Shown here piece by piece: positions 30,623-42,125 of a stretch of 64,000 bases of DNA (position 1 is its first letter; each line of letters begins with the position of its first letter). This DNA comes from Cordylochernes scorpioides (taxonomy: Eukaryota > Arthropoda > Arachnida > Pseudoscorpiones > Chernetidae). The stretch spans positions 89,591,993 to 89,655,992 of the forward strand of contig CP092870.1 of the NCBI GenBank assembly GCA_030710605.1, in the 5' to 3' direction. The translations under genes were made by a program, and so were the position numbers. Below the pieces are notes generated by a model. It did no database searches. It saw nothing but the letters and a program-made list of their open reading frames with translations, and was not told the DNA's origin.

Positions 30623-33600
30623 TTATTGTGCCCCTGTTCTTCTCTCTTCCATGAGTGCAATTTTATTCCCAACCGCTTTTTGAAAGTTGAACAGTTCAAT
30701 TGCCCAACTTTTCTTATCTAAAACAGTTTTTATTAGCTTTATTGAGTTCAAATGCGGTCTAGGAAGACTTTTCAGGATCTTTTTTCTCTCTCCTTCCAGA
30801 TCCCCGCATTCAGCAATAAAATGGTATATTTCATCAGTTATCTGACTTCCACATAACCCACAGTACAAATCTTCTTTCTTAATTGCGTAAATATGATTTT
30901 CTTTTATCATTGTTGACATTAATCTGATCTGTGCAATAAAACTCACTAAAGCTGAAGACAGATTGCATGAAAAGTAATTTTCTGGAATAAATGAATCATA
31001 AAGTAACCTATAGTTTGAGTATGTTTTCGTAAGAGATAATTTTGCCAGATCTTGCTGCAATAGCTGTTCAATTTTTATTTTTAGTATATTCGGAAGTTCG
31101 ATCTGTATGTCATCATAATTTAACCTATAGTTTAGCCATGTGAGTCCACAATGATTGATGATATCCATAATATTCTTACAGAATCCTATAGTTTTTTTTG
31201 TCATTAAGGAAATTTCCTTCAATCTATTCCAGCATAGCTTAGGTAGTCTATTGTCTTCCATTTTTTGTAATCTAATGAAATATTTCAAAATTAATTTGAT
31301 CGTTGTAAAAGTCAAAGATATTCTGCCTGTTTCCAGCCTTACAATGTACCCTGGTATATATCTTGGTAGATTCAGAAAATTTTTGATAAACGTATTCTGT
31401 AATTGGTCTATAATATCCGTATTGTCCCAAGCCCACACAGGGGCCGCATAGAGCAGTATTGATTTAATAACTGAGTCAAATAGATTCAGTGCAACTTTTA
31501 ATGAGTTAATTTTTTCTTTTTTTATCAGTCTAATAGTTGCATTTATTGCCGTATTTGCTTTGGCTTTATAAAAGAGGGCTACCTTTTTACTATTAATAGT
31601 GGAAGTGAATGGATATCCCAGATATGTAATATTGGACGCAACAGTCAGTGGGGTGTCACCCCAGTACCAGTTTTCGTGTCTTGCCGGTCTTCCTCCATTT
31701 CTGAATACTATTATTTTGGACTTATTTTCATTTAAAACTAATTTGTTCTTATCCAGGTAAGACTTTAGTAAATTGATTTTAATTTGAAGATTAATTTTCG
31801 ATTCTCCAATTATGGCTATGTCATCCGCATACATAAGTAGGTGTAAAACGCCAAAATCAGGGAGATGAAATCCTGTAAGTGCTGAGTTATTATAAAGTTC
31901 TATTAGGTCGGCCATATATAGTATAAATAAAAGTGGGGAAAGTGATTCTCCCTGCAACACTCCAGAATTAATTTTCACATTATTTGAATATTGTCCTTTC
32001 CATCGGATAGTGATCTTAGCTTCTTGGTAAAAGTTTTTTATCAGCATTACAAATTTATTGCTAATGCCCATTTTATGCAATTTTTGCCAAAGTAAATCAT
32101 GTGGGACTGTGTCGAAAGCTTTAGTCAAATCGACGAAGAAGACATATAGCTTGCCTCGTTTTCTTCTCAGAGATAATTGGATGAGTGAATTCAGTAGTAT
32201 TATGTGGTCAGTGCATGATCGGTTCTTACGGAAACCTGCTTGGTTTTCTAAAATAATCACTCTTTTTTCTATCCAGTTGTTTAATCTGTTTCTTAGTATT
32301 GTAGTAAATAATTTAGATATATTACTGCAGAGGGCAATCCCTCTGTAATTTGTTGGGTTATTCTTATCACCGCTTTTATATATAGGGTGTACTATTGAGT
32401 TCGTTCAGAGTTGCGGGTATTTTTCTGTGGACATTATTTTGTTGAATAGGTTTTTCAATTTATTTAAAGTCGGTATTGGTAAATTCTTTAGCAACTCATT
32501 TGGTATACCATCGAGTCCCACTGCTTTGCCGTTCGCTAGTTTTTTTACTACATCATGGATCTCTTCAAGGGTTATTTCCGCGTCTAAATCTGGATCTTTC
32601 CAACCGATCATCTGGTTTACCGTAAAAGTAGCTTCTTTATTTTCTTTGTTCAGTAAATTTTTATAAAATAAAAACCATTCTTTTATATCAATCTCACCTT
32701 GTATTATTGGTTTTTTTCTGAAGGAAGCAATGGCATTCCAGAAGGATTTGGGATCTTTGGCGTTCTTTATCCTTTCATTCTTGTCCTTATTGAATTCATC
32801 TCTTTTTCTTTGCAGGAGCTTAAAATATTCCCTCCTAGCCTCAATATATTTTTGGCGGTCGTGTATGTTATTTGAGTTCCTACATCTTTGTAAACTTACT
32901 TTGGTCGTTTTTTTCATAATATAGCAATCTTTGTCATACCAAGGTTTTGAAAGTTGGTGTCGTCGTTTAGCAAATTTAATTATATTTGCCGATTCCATTG
33001 CCGTGTAGATCTGTTTAGTAAAATTTGCTGTTTCTGTGTTAATATCGGTTTCATTTCCAACTTCAATATCACTTAAATTATGTTTTAGCATCTCCACATT
33101 TTCTTTCGTCCAAATGAATTTTCGTGTTAGTATTTCATTTTTGTACGAGGATTTAATAGCTTCATACCCAGTATTAATTTGTAAAACAATTGGTAAGTGG
33201 TTTGAATATGAAAGTTCTTCGATCCACATATCCGATATGATCTGTGTTAAACCGTGTGTGTACATGAAATAATCCAAAACCGATGAACCTCTTTCTGAAA
33301 TAAAAGTGAATGAGCCGTGCGTGTCACCCTTAGTTCTTCCATTAGCTATTGTTATAGAATTTGAATCAGTGAAGGAAATTAGTTTTTCAGATAGTTTCGA
33401 AGATATTAGGTCTTTAGATTTCCTATATTTGTTGAGGGGTGAATTTAGTTTCAGTGGGTTATGGAAGCCTCCAGCATTGCCTATTCTAATATTGATGTCA
33501 CCAGCTATTAGCACTTCGTTACCTTCACTCATGTGATAATCAATATGCCTAAGTAAATTTGTTAAATTTTGTTCTTGTAATGCATTAGGAGGTAAATAAG

Positions 33601-34111
33601 CAAACAGCAAACATATACTCTCGGTGGTTTTGTCTAGAAATTTGTGTGTCAAGACAGATATCCAGTAAGGGTTTGTTTCGATTTTTCTAACCGTATGTTG
33701 GAAGTTTTTTTTTATTCCAATCAGAATTCCCCCCGAGCCCCTTCCCTTTAGTTCTGTCTTCATTGCTGGGCTTTGAATTATGTAATATTCATCAGTTAAC
33801 AATTCAATAACACCAGTGATCCATGTTTCATTTAGTGCAAAAAGTTCGTATTTTTTTAGGTATTCAGCGAGTGGAAATATTGATGTTATTCTATTGAATC
33901 CATTTATATTCCATTGTAATATTTTAATTTTAGTATCTATATGTTTGGCCTGAGTTACTTGTTTGTCTTTTATTGCCGATTCACAGTTTTTCGTATGTGT
34001 ATACCTAATTTTAGTTGTATTTCTATCTGATATATTTTCCATAACCTTTGAGTTTTTAATTTTAGAAGTTTTAGCCGTGAGTGTTTTATCATAAAGTGGC
34101 TGTATGGACAT
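30623..34111 (-). pseudogene. LINE ORF2: endonuclease and reverse transcriptase, one in-frame stop
   Basis: 1163 codons in one frame, broken only by TGA at codon 569 (32405-32407), in PQL*TNSIVHPIYKSGDK. Endonuclease motifs: N68 (LQWN), E95 (LNETW), D205/N207 (GDIN). The final motif, normally S-D-H, reads S303-N304-H305. The RT has FVDLTKAFD, GVLQGESLSPLLF and YADD. Near the C-terminus comes CGLCGSQITDEIYHFIAEC, a Cys/His finger. Function in an active copy: nick the target and prime reverse transcription there. The stop sits where related elements usually have Trp, consistent with a TGG to TGA change. Confidence 0.92.
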
Positions 34112-34174
34112 TGTATTAAAGATCTGTTTATCAATGGGTTGACTATTTACAAGTGATTGTTTCCTATCTGCCTG

Positions 34175-35318
34175 CTACAATGAATGTCCATTGGCATCTA
34201 CAATTTGTCCATCACAGACCTTATATGCTATGCCATTAATTATTAACTTATTGTCCCTTAGCTTAGCTAGAGTACCTTTTTCGACGAGTTCTCTTCTTTT
34301 GACATTCAGAACGCGTCGTTGTTCTCTCATCTTCATACTATAGTCCTTCGATAGTGAAATCTTAGTTCCTCTTAGATTGAAAGCAGCTTTGAATAGAGTT
34401 GTTCTATCGTTTTGTTCTGGGACTTCAACCAGGATCGGTGCACCAGGTTTTCTGGATACTCGGTGGCATCGCGTGATGTTTATCTTCTCCGTTGTCCGCA
34501 TATTTTTTTCGATAACCCTCCGTATCCGTTCTCGGCAGTCCTCGTTAATGTCTTGTTCTATTCCGTAAAAAATAAGGTTCCTTTCTCTGCTCTTTGCATC
34601 CAAGTATTCAAGCTGGTCTTCTAAGTCTTTTATTTTTTTGGAGTTTTGAGAGAGTGCTGCCTTTGTAACGGCAGAAGATTCCTCTAATTGTTGCAGTCTT
34701 TGATTTATATTTTCTACTCTATCGTCGATTGCCGAAAGACGGGATTCCAGCCTCTCACCCCAGTTATCCAGCCTTTTGGTGAGTGCATTTATCAGATCTT
34801 TGATCTCTTTATCCCTATCTAAGCTTGTTTCCAACGTCGTTTGTTTGGACATCCTAGGGCCTGGATTTTGTTCAATACCAGCTAATATTAAGAGCATTAA
34901 AACTACACATATAAGGAGAAAGTTTCGGAAATATTTTGAAAGTGAAATACAGTTGAACTTGGATAATTCAAACCCCAAGGGACCATAAAAAAAATTCGAA
35001 TTATCCAAAAATTCGAATTAAAAACGTAAATTTAATTTATAGGGAATTCTAGGGACCAAGATAAATATTCGAATTAAAGAGGTTTTCGAATTAAAGAAGT
35101 TCGAATTATCCAAGTTCTACTGTATTGACGCGTGATAAGCAAATCTTTTTGCCGCCGTATGTATCCGGCTTGAAAGTATGTAAATTTAACTCAGAATTCT
35201 TGTCTAATAGACATAAAATTATGATGGTAAGATATATTGGATATGAAGGTTTCATTTCAGATATATTGAGTTTGAACTTTAGCAAAAATAGAGGAAATAT
35301 TTTAGTAAGACAGTTCAC
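34175..35318 (-). pseudogene. LINE ORF1 with hydrophobic leader and 2A-like motif, interrupted by a short element
   Basis: From ATG 35318 to the stop at 34175; without the 173-bp insert and its TA duplication the span is 969 nt, exactly 323 codons. Features: hydrophobic stretches near residues 7-17 and 27-38; a longer one at 74-88; then AGIEQNPGP at 88-96, matching the 2A recoding consensus D(V/I)ExNPGP except that the Asp is Gly. After it come a coiled coil (repeated RLDNWGERLESRLSAIDD-type heptads) and a basic nucleic-acid-binding domain (RNLIFYGIEQ). In active LINEs, ORF1 binds element RNA. Confidence 0.85.
34950..35122. mobile_element. pogo/Tigger-like 173-bp element inside LINE ORF1
   Basis: Ends CAGTTGAACTTGGATAATTC and the complement of GAATTATCCAAGTTCTACTG (one mismatch). 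TA duplications lie at 34948-34949 and 35123-35124. The interior is GAATTA-rich. Removing it restores ORF1 reading between RVN and ISL. Confidence 0.9.
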
Positions 35319-35389
35319 TTACCGAGAGCGACGTTGCTTGCAGCCTATTCGTGCCGCCTCCTAGCGGAGAATCCTGGTTTTACTGTATA

Positions 35390-35974
35390 TAAATAATTAC
35401 ACAGAAATATATCTGTACCAAAAGTGGCACCTCTCCCTTTAAATGAGTAATCAGAGCGATGTCACTATTGTATTACCTTAGTAAAAAAACCTTACTAGTC
35501 TTCTTCCTTCTTATCTCCACTCAATCATATTAGGGTATCAAGCTTATAGAGCTTGTTGATGGTGTGGGTGAAATAGAATGCGTCTGCCTTTGTCATTAAG
35601 ACTGGGAGCACTACTCAGTGGCAGGCCGACTTAGCTCCAAAAGAAATGGCCGCCTCTGACATGAGGAAAAGACACAATGTGCAGTGACTCCTAACATGGA
35701 GTACAAACGCTGCTAATCCTGTATCCCTGGATCAGAAGCTCTTACAGGGTACTATCAGCCAGGCCAGCTGAGCCCAGGTTTTTTAGCGAGCTTGTTAACT
35801 GTTCCCCTCCACCTTTTTCATCCGGGCTTGGGACCAGCAAAGGCGGAGTTGCTAGTGATGATAAAGATTGGGTGATACAATAATAACATCCTTCTGATGC
35901 AAATTTAAAGCGAGAGGTGCCTTTTTTGGTATATGAATATCATCCTCCCGCAGCTTTATGTTGTAGTCACAAGG
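35390..35974. repeat. Intron: family R copy and short repeat pieces
   Basis: 35500-35852 is family R (- strand sense; CAGGCCGACTTAGCTCC, GGACCAGCAAAGGCGGAGTTG on +). GGCACCTCTCCCTTTAAATG at 35428 and TATGAATATCATCCTCCCGC at 35931 match pieces at 11767 and 11905. Confidence 0.55.
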
Positions 35975-36248
35975 TAATAATACCAAATCCAAATAAATAA
36001 ATAGTGTGTGACGTTTCGGTAACAGCGTTGTTACCATCTTCAGACAAAAGTACTGAATGATAGTGTTTGACGTTTCGGTAACAGCGTTGTTACCATCTTC
36101 AGAGGAACAGACGCCAGTAGACATTCAGTACTTTTGTCTGAAGATGGTAACAACGCTGTTATTAAAACATCACACACTATTTATTTATTTGGATTTGGTC
36201 TTATTACCTTTTGTTTATAATCTATAATCCAAATATTGTGCCTTATAT
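35975..36248. mobile_element. Family H element, multi-copy core
   Basis: Contains the reverse core twice (GGTAACAGCGTTGTTACCATCTTCAG at about 36020 and 36078, each read in parts) and a forward CTGAAGATGGTAACAACGCTG at 36138 whose GAAACGTC has decayed to AAAACATC. Arms match the other copies. Confidence 0.7.
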
Positions 36249-37412
36249 CAAATTTATGTTGTAGTATATTATGTCTATTCTTCTATTTGTGAAGACAAAG
36301 TATGGTGAGATACTCATTTCTATGGAAGGATTGGTTTGATAATATAATAGGATATGGTCTGAGTAGGTGGATGAGTGGGTAACACCCTCGATTCCCGACA
36401 GTCATGAACTGGGATCAAATCCTGTGTTAACATTTTGTTTAATATGTGAATAACCTTCACATATTATTCATTAAAAGAATAGAAAAAATAAAAGATAAGT
36501 GGGTCAGGTGTTGATATTAAAAATATTGTTTAGTTTATTTTTGCTCCACTAGATGGCGCTCTGCCATCTAAAAAGTACATGTGCTCATGGTCAGGAGATG
36601 CCTTCTTTATTTTTAATATTATTCATTGTTGCAAATATCATAAACTAGGTTGCTCTTTTTGAGTGGTACCTAATAAAGTGATTTTGGAACAAGAAGAATG
36701 TGGTCTCTGGAAGATAGGAAGAGAGAATTGCGTGTGGGTTTGTGTAGATTTGGGTTTTCAACTGGTGTTCAAAAATCTCTTTTGTATCATTCACATCGAT
36801 GGAAATCTTGTATCTTTCAATTTCTTCAGCTTTTCAAACAAAATGGTTCTAGGTCAATAATGGTGAACCATTCGTTCAGCCCAGAAACTGGTTTGTTGTA
36901 ATTGATGATTGAAGAACCATGTTTTGTGCTAAGATCATTGGACAATATGCTTAGAAAAAGAACGGAAATAAAAAAATGAACTCTTTTTGATATATGGTGT
37001 GTTGCTAGAAGAATCCTCAAGATCAACAAATTTCATCCCACCAATATTGGGTGACCAACAAAAAAAAAAAGTTGGTGGGGAATTTTTAATGGAGAATAAA
37101 TGAGGTAATACAAAAGGAAATGGAAGTTCGCAGGACTCATAGAAAATCATCAGGATATCATGCTGGAAAATACACCTTGAATATTGACAATTAAAATAAT
37201 TTTATTGACATCTTGTCAATACATGCAAATTGCATAGTCTGCACTATTTAAAAAAAGATAATTATATATATGCATCATACTATGTACAAAGAACATGGCG
37301 CCTCTGCCAGCGCATTGAAGGGAGAGGGGTAGACCAAAGAAGGAATCTAATAGAATGGTCTGGAATTAGAAGAGATGAAGAGGATTGCTTCAGAACATGC
37401 TAAACTGGTACT
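36249..37412. other. Intron sequence with a tRNA-like segment
   Basis: 36360-36432 has tRNA-like boxes (TGGATGAGTGG and GGGATCAAATCC) but poor cloverleaf arms, so it is probably a tRNA-derived repeat head. 36541-36575 has AGATGGCGCTCTGCCATCT. The stretch 36650-37170 has short open frames on both strands, none recognised. Nothing else. Confidence 0.35.
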
Positions 37413-37566
37413 ACAAGACTAAATCCAAATAAATAAATAATATATGTGACATTTTGCTAACAGCATTGTTACCATCATCACACAAAATTACTGAATATCT
37501 GTACTGTACAAAGTTGGATTTGATCTTATTACCTTGTGTTTCTAATCTATAATCCAAATTGTACCT
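37413..37566. mobile_element. Family H element, degenerate
   Basis: Arms AAGACTAAATCCAAATAAAT and ATAATCCAAATTGTACC; core GCTAACAGCATTGTTACCATC in reverse with several changes. Confidence 0.6.
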
Positions 37567-37785
37567 CATTTTTAATGGTGAAATGATATTCAAAGATAGC
37601 CGTACTAAGTTTATTGATCAACGTGGAGGGTGTACTTCAATGCTCTTGAGTTAAGTTTTGGTCTCCATGGTACCATGTTAGAATCATAAGGTAACAAGAC
37701 ATCAGTACCAAGATCATTGGTACCATATTAATAGCAGAGGATATACCAAAGAAAGCTGTAAGTTTTAAACTAAAGTCGGTGGATG

Positions 37786-38090
37786 AGTGGTCTTCTTCTT
37801 TCTTATCTCTACTCAATCATATTAAGGTATCAAGATTTGACAACCATCATGACTGGGTGAAGTAGAGTGCGTCTGCCTTTGTTATTAAGACTGGGAGCAC
37901 TACTCAGTGGCAGGCCAACTTTCTCCAAAAGAAATGGCTGCCTCTGACATGAGGAACAGACGCCATGTGCAGCCGCTCCTAACATGGAGTACAAATGCTG
38001 CTCATCCTGTATCCCTGGATTAGGAGCCCTTACAGGGTACTATCAGCCGGGCCAGCTGAGCCCAGGTTTTTTAGTGAGCTTCATCAGTGG
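37786..38090 (-). repeat. Family R repeat, truncated
   Basis: Runs from TTCTTTCTTATCTCTACTC to GGTTTTTTAGTGAGCT on the + strand, where a foldback begins. It lacks the last 65 bases seen in 12944-13315. Confidence 0.55.
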
Positions 38091-38271
38091 TGAACCCTCC
38101 CAGTGGTTTTCACCAATTTTTTTTTTTTAATCTACCAGACCGCTTCTTTAAGAGCTCCAATACTGTATTGGATAATTATGCTTTTATATAGTATATACAG
38201 TATTAGAGCTCTAAAGAAGTGATCTGGTAGATTAAATTGGCGGAACCGCTGGGAGGGTTCACTACTGATGA
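38091..38271. repeat. Foldback related to the 39928-40588 hairpin
   Basis: Arms start TCATCAGTGGTGAACCCTCC and end GGAGGGTTCACTACTGATGA; inner parts AGAGCTCCAATACTGTAT are complementary too. The flanking CCATCGCAGTAAGGACAGTAG is shared with both sides of the larger hairpin. Confidence 0.65.
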
Positions 38272-38554
38272 GCCAAGACCTTCCAATATTTTTTCCATCG
38301 CAGTAAGGACAGTAGTGGTTTGATTTATTTGTGAAAATAAACATTCGCGTCTTATTGTTTTCATTTGTTATATATAGATGGTGTGCTATTGCTTTGTATT
38401 TCTCAATATTGTATTTCTGAATTTTTAGTCATTTGTAACCATTTCTGTTCCCGAAACATACTATTGTACTAATACAATACTAATTTATATTTGGATTTGG
38501 TCTTATCACCTTGTATCTCAAAATATATTATACAAGGGATTATTGGAATGATAA

Positions 38555-38812
38555 AAGCACAATTTGGATTATAGATTTTGAACTACAAGAAAATAAGACC
38601 TAATCCAAATGAATTAATAGTGTGTGACGTTTCGGTAACAGTGTTGTTACCATCATCAGAAAAAACAATAAAATTAATTCTTCTGAAATTTTTAAAAATT
38701 CCTTTTAAATAAATAAAATTTTATTCTTTTATCTGATGATGGTAAAACAATGCTGTTACCGAAATGTCACACACTATTAATTTATTTGGATTAGGTCTTA
38801 TTACCTTGTTGA
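38555..38812. mobile_element. Family H element with CTGATGA core
   Basis: Ends CACAATTTGGATTATAG (38561) and GGATTAGGTCTTATTACC. The core at about 38738-38775 reads CTGATGATGGTAAAACAATG...TTACCGAAATGTCACAC, a variant with T at the one position free to vary in hammerhead cores. Confidence 0.7.
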
Positions 38813-38935
38813 TGAGGCCACTCCCCAACATATACTAAATTGTATTGGAAAGGACAAGGGATCCCTGTACAGAGAACCAAGAAGAGTTCTTGAACTTCTT
38901 TATGAGCACAACCTCCAAGATCTTGTCTAATTTAG
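38813..38935 (+). pseudogene. Possible LINE C-terminal fragment
   Basis: Open frame VDEATPQHILNCIGKDKG followed by REPRRVLELLYEHNLQDLV and stop. The H-x-x-x-x-C spacing and position resemble the tail of LINE ORF2 proteins, but the match is weak and the first half of the finger is absent. Confidence 0.35.
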
Positions 38936-39387
38936 ACTTGAAGGATAAGTAAAAAAAAAAAAAACTTGTTGATTATTAGGATATTAAGGAAGGTCCCCCC
39001 CCCCCCCAAGTAAAAGAGAAGAATTCATAAGGCGGGGAGCCATGGTGGGTATTTACCTCATAAACTCCATCATATGGCAAATTACTCCTTATTAACAATC
39101 CAAGCTGCCAGGTTGACCTTCAGAAGGTCATGGCTAAATTCTTCGCTTTTTCAAAAACCCTGGTAGAGGAAACTGTGCAAATGTTTTTTTTATTTATTTT
39201 GATTCTGCGAAAGTGTGTGTGTATATATATTTGTAGTTACTAAGGGTTATGTTGTAACACTGTGGGCCTTTTTAATATTGGCTGCCTCTTTATAACACCA
39301 ACTTGGTTATAGTTTCATGATTTTAAGGTCATAAGCTTTGTGTTTTAACCATTGTTATAGCTACAGCGTGGTTATAACTCACACACG
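38936..39387. other. Intron sequence, nothing recognised
   Basis: A C-run (38996-39008) and AT-rich sequence; 39224-39400 contains short pieces resembling decayed pogo-like ends. No coding frame. Confidence 0.3.
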
Positions 39388-39620
39388 CACCTACAGCTTT
39401 ATTAAGACCACTGGTCTTATACAGATTCACCATAGGAAGGAAGCATAGATAGAGGTCCTATACTCCAGGTAGCGCAGAACCCAACAGTCTCCAGGTCCGA
39501 CGCATGTCCATTGGCCACAGAATCCACCGTACATAGGTTAGCATATCACTGAAAAGACGAGTGTGGAATCAGCCACGTTCTAGTCTTCACTTTCCTCATC
39601 CAAATGGACCATGACATTCA
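39388..39620 (-). mobile_element. LINE 3' end fragment
   Basis: On the - strand it ends CTTAATAAAGCTGTAGG, preceded by a GTATAAGACCAGTGGTCTTA stem. This is the layout of the full LINE's 3' end at 30490. No coding part. Confidence 0.45.
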
Positions 39621-39707
39621 ACATGATTATAACTATGCAAAATCATAGTCCCAAGTTATGTTTATTTTTTTCTATTGATGTATTTGACTGTATTGTTTTA
39701 TAACAAG

Positions 39708-39796
39708 GAATCAAGGTAATAAGCCCAAATTCAAATAAATAAATGGTGTGTAACGTTTATCTATAATCCAAATTGTGCCTTATCAATAACAAGGAA
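39708..39796. mobile_element. Family H fragment
   Basis: Half copy: AAGGTAATAAGCCCAAATTC and ATCTATAATCCAAATTGTGCC, with the core deleted. Confidence 0.55.
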
Positions 39797-39832
39797 TGTG
39801 ACCTCATCATTTGATTTATTTACTTTAACCCT

Positions 39833-41700
39833 CGAGCGCGCGCGCTAAAAATGTAACATACTTGAGCGTGCTGGGTGAAATATACCTGATATTACGATGT
39901 ACTAGAGCGCCATCTGTTATCAAATTATAAAACTATTTTAGAGGCGTAGTATTCTTTTTAAAATAAAACAATTTCTACTGTCCTTACTGCGATGGAAAAA
40001 TTAAAGGGAGGGCCTGGCTCATCAGTGGTGAACCCTCCCAGCGGTTTCGCCAGTTTAATCTACCATACCGCTGTTATATTGCATTTTTGGAACTTCCTTT
40101 TATAGGTGACTGTTGTAAGACTCTTGGAATGGGTATTTTAGAAGAACTATGGACATAAGCTTTTAGGACAGCAGAATTAAATATAATTATAAATATATAA
40201 TATGCTTCGAGCAATCGCTCTTACTAACAGATGGCTCTCTAGTACATCGTAACATTATTGTTCTAATAAAAGACACAATTTGAAATTTGCGGAAGAGCGA
40301 TTGCTCGAAGCATATTTTATATATTTATAATTATATTTAATTCTGCTGTCCTAAAAGCTTATGTCCATAGTTCTTCTAAAATACCCATTCCAAGAGTCTT
40401 ACAACAGTCACCTATAAAAGGAAGTTCCAAAAATGCAATATAACAGCGGTATGGTAGATTAAACTGGCGAAACCGCTGGGAGGGTTCACCACTGATGAGC
40501 CAGGCCCTCCCTTTAATTTTTCCATCGCAGTAAGGACAGTAGAAATTGTTTTATTTTAAAAAGAATACTACGCCTCTAAAATAGTTTTATACCTGATATT
40601 ATAATTACATATTTTGAACATAAATATTATCTGAGGAAAAACAAAACCTTTTCTATTTCAAAGTAACAGCATTATAATTTTCAAAAAAGGCAATTCTTAA
40701 TAAAATATTTTTACACAGATTAAACATTTTAAAAACTAATATTTTGAATAATGCTCAAAATTGGTAGTGGTGTATGAAATAAGAATCTATTGCTCCTTTC
40801 CAATATTAAAATTCCATGAGGAAAATTAAAACAAACTATATACAATCATTGCAAACTGTAATTGTATGTCCTTTATAAATTGGTTTTGCACATTTATGGC
40901 ACAAAGTCGAGGTCTTCCAGTCCTTATTGGAGGGACACACTCTACATCTGGTAGGAATCTTTATCTTCCAGACCTTCTTGTTGGCTTGAAATAAATAGAA
41001 TTGAAATGAATAGAAAAGAAAATAAATAGAAATAAATATATTTAGAGTATACATTTATTATTTCAATTAACTTATCTGTAAAAAAAAAGTAAATATTTTT
41101 ACTTAGTCCTCTAGGCAGTGAAGTAATGCTTTTCTTTTGATTTAGTTGCTCTTTGATGAGTTCAAGGGCTAAACATTTCAAATATTTTCTTCTAAAGAGC
41201 TTCTAAAGGTTTATTTTAATTTTTTTCTTCTTCACCTTTCAAGCCTGGTAAATGTGTAATGACATATGCGCTTTTGTCCTTACTGTTTGTGAAGGACAAT
41301 TTTTGGACCATTTGGTTTTCTAGTCTCTTCCTATATAAAAAAGTGTTTGTGGGATAATTCCCTCATAATCTGAATATATTCCAGTGTCACTTCCAGAAAA
41401 ATGTTCACTTAGATGATCTTCAATATCACTTTCTACAATATTCTCTTCTTGATCTAATAAATATGACCTTCTTCCCTCCTTTTTATATAGAATTATAGGC
41501 TGATAAATATATCAAACTATTATAGTTATTTTTTAAATTATATATTAATTCAAATTATTTCCATCTCTCAAAAAAAGTTATCAAAGGAAAATGAAACAAA
41601 AAAATTATGTGAGTTCGCGTACTGGGTGATTTTTACCCGACAGTGACGATAGATGGAATTTCAGCTGCAGCTGTCAAAATGTGAAACCAAAACTTTAGAC
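39833..41700 (-). mobile_element. piggyBac-like relic with an internal hairpin
   Basis: A TTAACCCTCGAGCGCGCGCG end at 39827 resembles a piggyBac terminus at TTAA. On the - strand, N-terminal transposase residues (about 41500-41225: EDHLSEHFSGSDTGIYSDYE, then TKWSKNCPSQTVRTKAH) and the Cys-rich C-terminus (RCRVCPSNKDW, CHKCAKPIYKGHTITVCNDC, about 40960-40840) survive. The catalytic middle is missing. A 660-bp hairpin lies between the end and the coding relics. The far border was not found, so the right limit is approximate. Confidence 0.55.
39928..40588. repeat. Long near-perfect hairpin (295-bp arms, 70-bp loop)
   Basis: Arms 39928-40222 and 40293-40588 are inverted copies with very few differences by eye. 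They include GTGGTGAACCCTCCCAGCGG and TATGCTTCGAGCAATCGCTC. The loop repeats ATGGCTCTCTAGTACATCG, itself inverted to 39894-39920. It is a snap-back element, probably derived from the surrounding piggyBac relic. Confidence 0.85.
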
Positions 41701-41817
41701 TAGATGATGAGTCAGGAAGCTAAATGAATCCACGTCTCTGCCAGCCGTTTTTTTTTTTATTGGTTAATTCTCCAATCAAATGTTGCTATGGGTAATTTTC
41801 ACTTGGGGTGTCAAGTG

Positions 41818-41972
41818 ATAAGGCACAATTTGGATTATAGATTATAAAACAAGGTAATAAGACCAAATCAATAAATAGTACTAGACAAAAGTACTGAAGA
41901 TGGTAACAACGCTGTTACCGAAACGGCACACACTATTTATTTATTTGGATTTGGTCTTATTACCTTGTTTTA
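41818..41972. mobile_element. Family H element
   Basis: Starts GATAAGGCACAATTTGGATT; the core ACTGAAGATGGTAACAACGC...TTACCGAAACGGCACAC has GGC instead of GTC. Confidence 0.7.
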
Positions 41973-42035
41973 AAAAAAATAGTGTTTTATATCACTCACT
42001 AGAGTGCTAAGACAAGTGTATATGTGTGTGTGCAG

Positions 42036-42125
42036 CATAAAAGGTTCCAAACTGAAGTGACAGAGCAGGAGCCAGATGTGGTGTTTATCGGGGACTACAC
42101 CCTGGCTAACATTGGACATTCTGAG
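42036..42125 (+). CDS. PAF acetylhydrolase IB alpha-type subunit, exon 2
   Basis: Acceptor GTGTGTGCAG, donor GAG|GTGGGT, 30 codons, phase 0. It encodes residues 23-52, HKRF...EQEPDVVFIGDYTLANIG. In the family this block carries the nucleophile in the motif F-x-G-D-S. Here residue 43 is Tyr (TAC), so the catalytic serine (Ser47 in human PAFAH1B3) is missing. The fold around it is otherwise conserved. Confidence 0.9.

Larger units (their letters stand above)
30485..35375 (-). mobile_element. Full-length APE-type LINE with 14-bp target duplication
   Basis: GGTTTTACTGTATA flanks both ends (30471-30484, 35376-35389), so the borders are exact. On the - strand: about 57 nt of 5' UTR, ORF1 (ATG 35318 to stop 34175), a 63-nt gap, ORF2 (34111 to 30623), and a 3' UTR with AATAAAGC followed by a TTG-rich tail. 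Two ORFs, an AP-type endonuclease, RT, a CCHC-like C-terminal finger and a microsatellite tail fit the CR1/L2/Jockey side of the LINEs. It is disabled by one stop and an inserted small element. Confidence 0.9.

Noticed and set aside
35106-35364. Separate small gene at the 5' end of the LINE
   Set aside because: On the - strand it is the true N-terminus of LINE ORF1, cut off by the inserted 173-bp element.
36663-36901. Overlapping frames near 36.7 kb and the - strand frame at 36935-37150
   Set aside because: No recognisable family and overlapping in several frames; left as unrecognised intron sequence.
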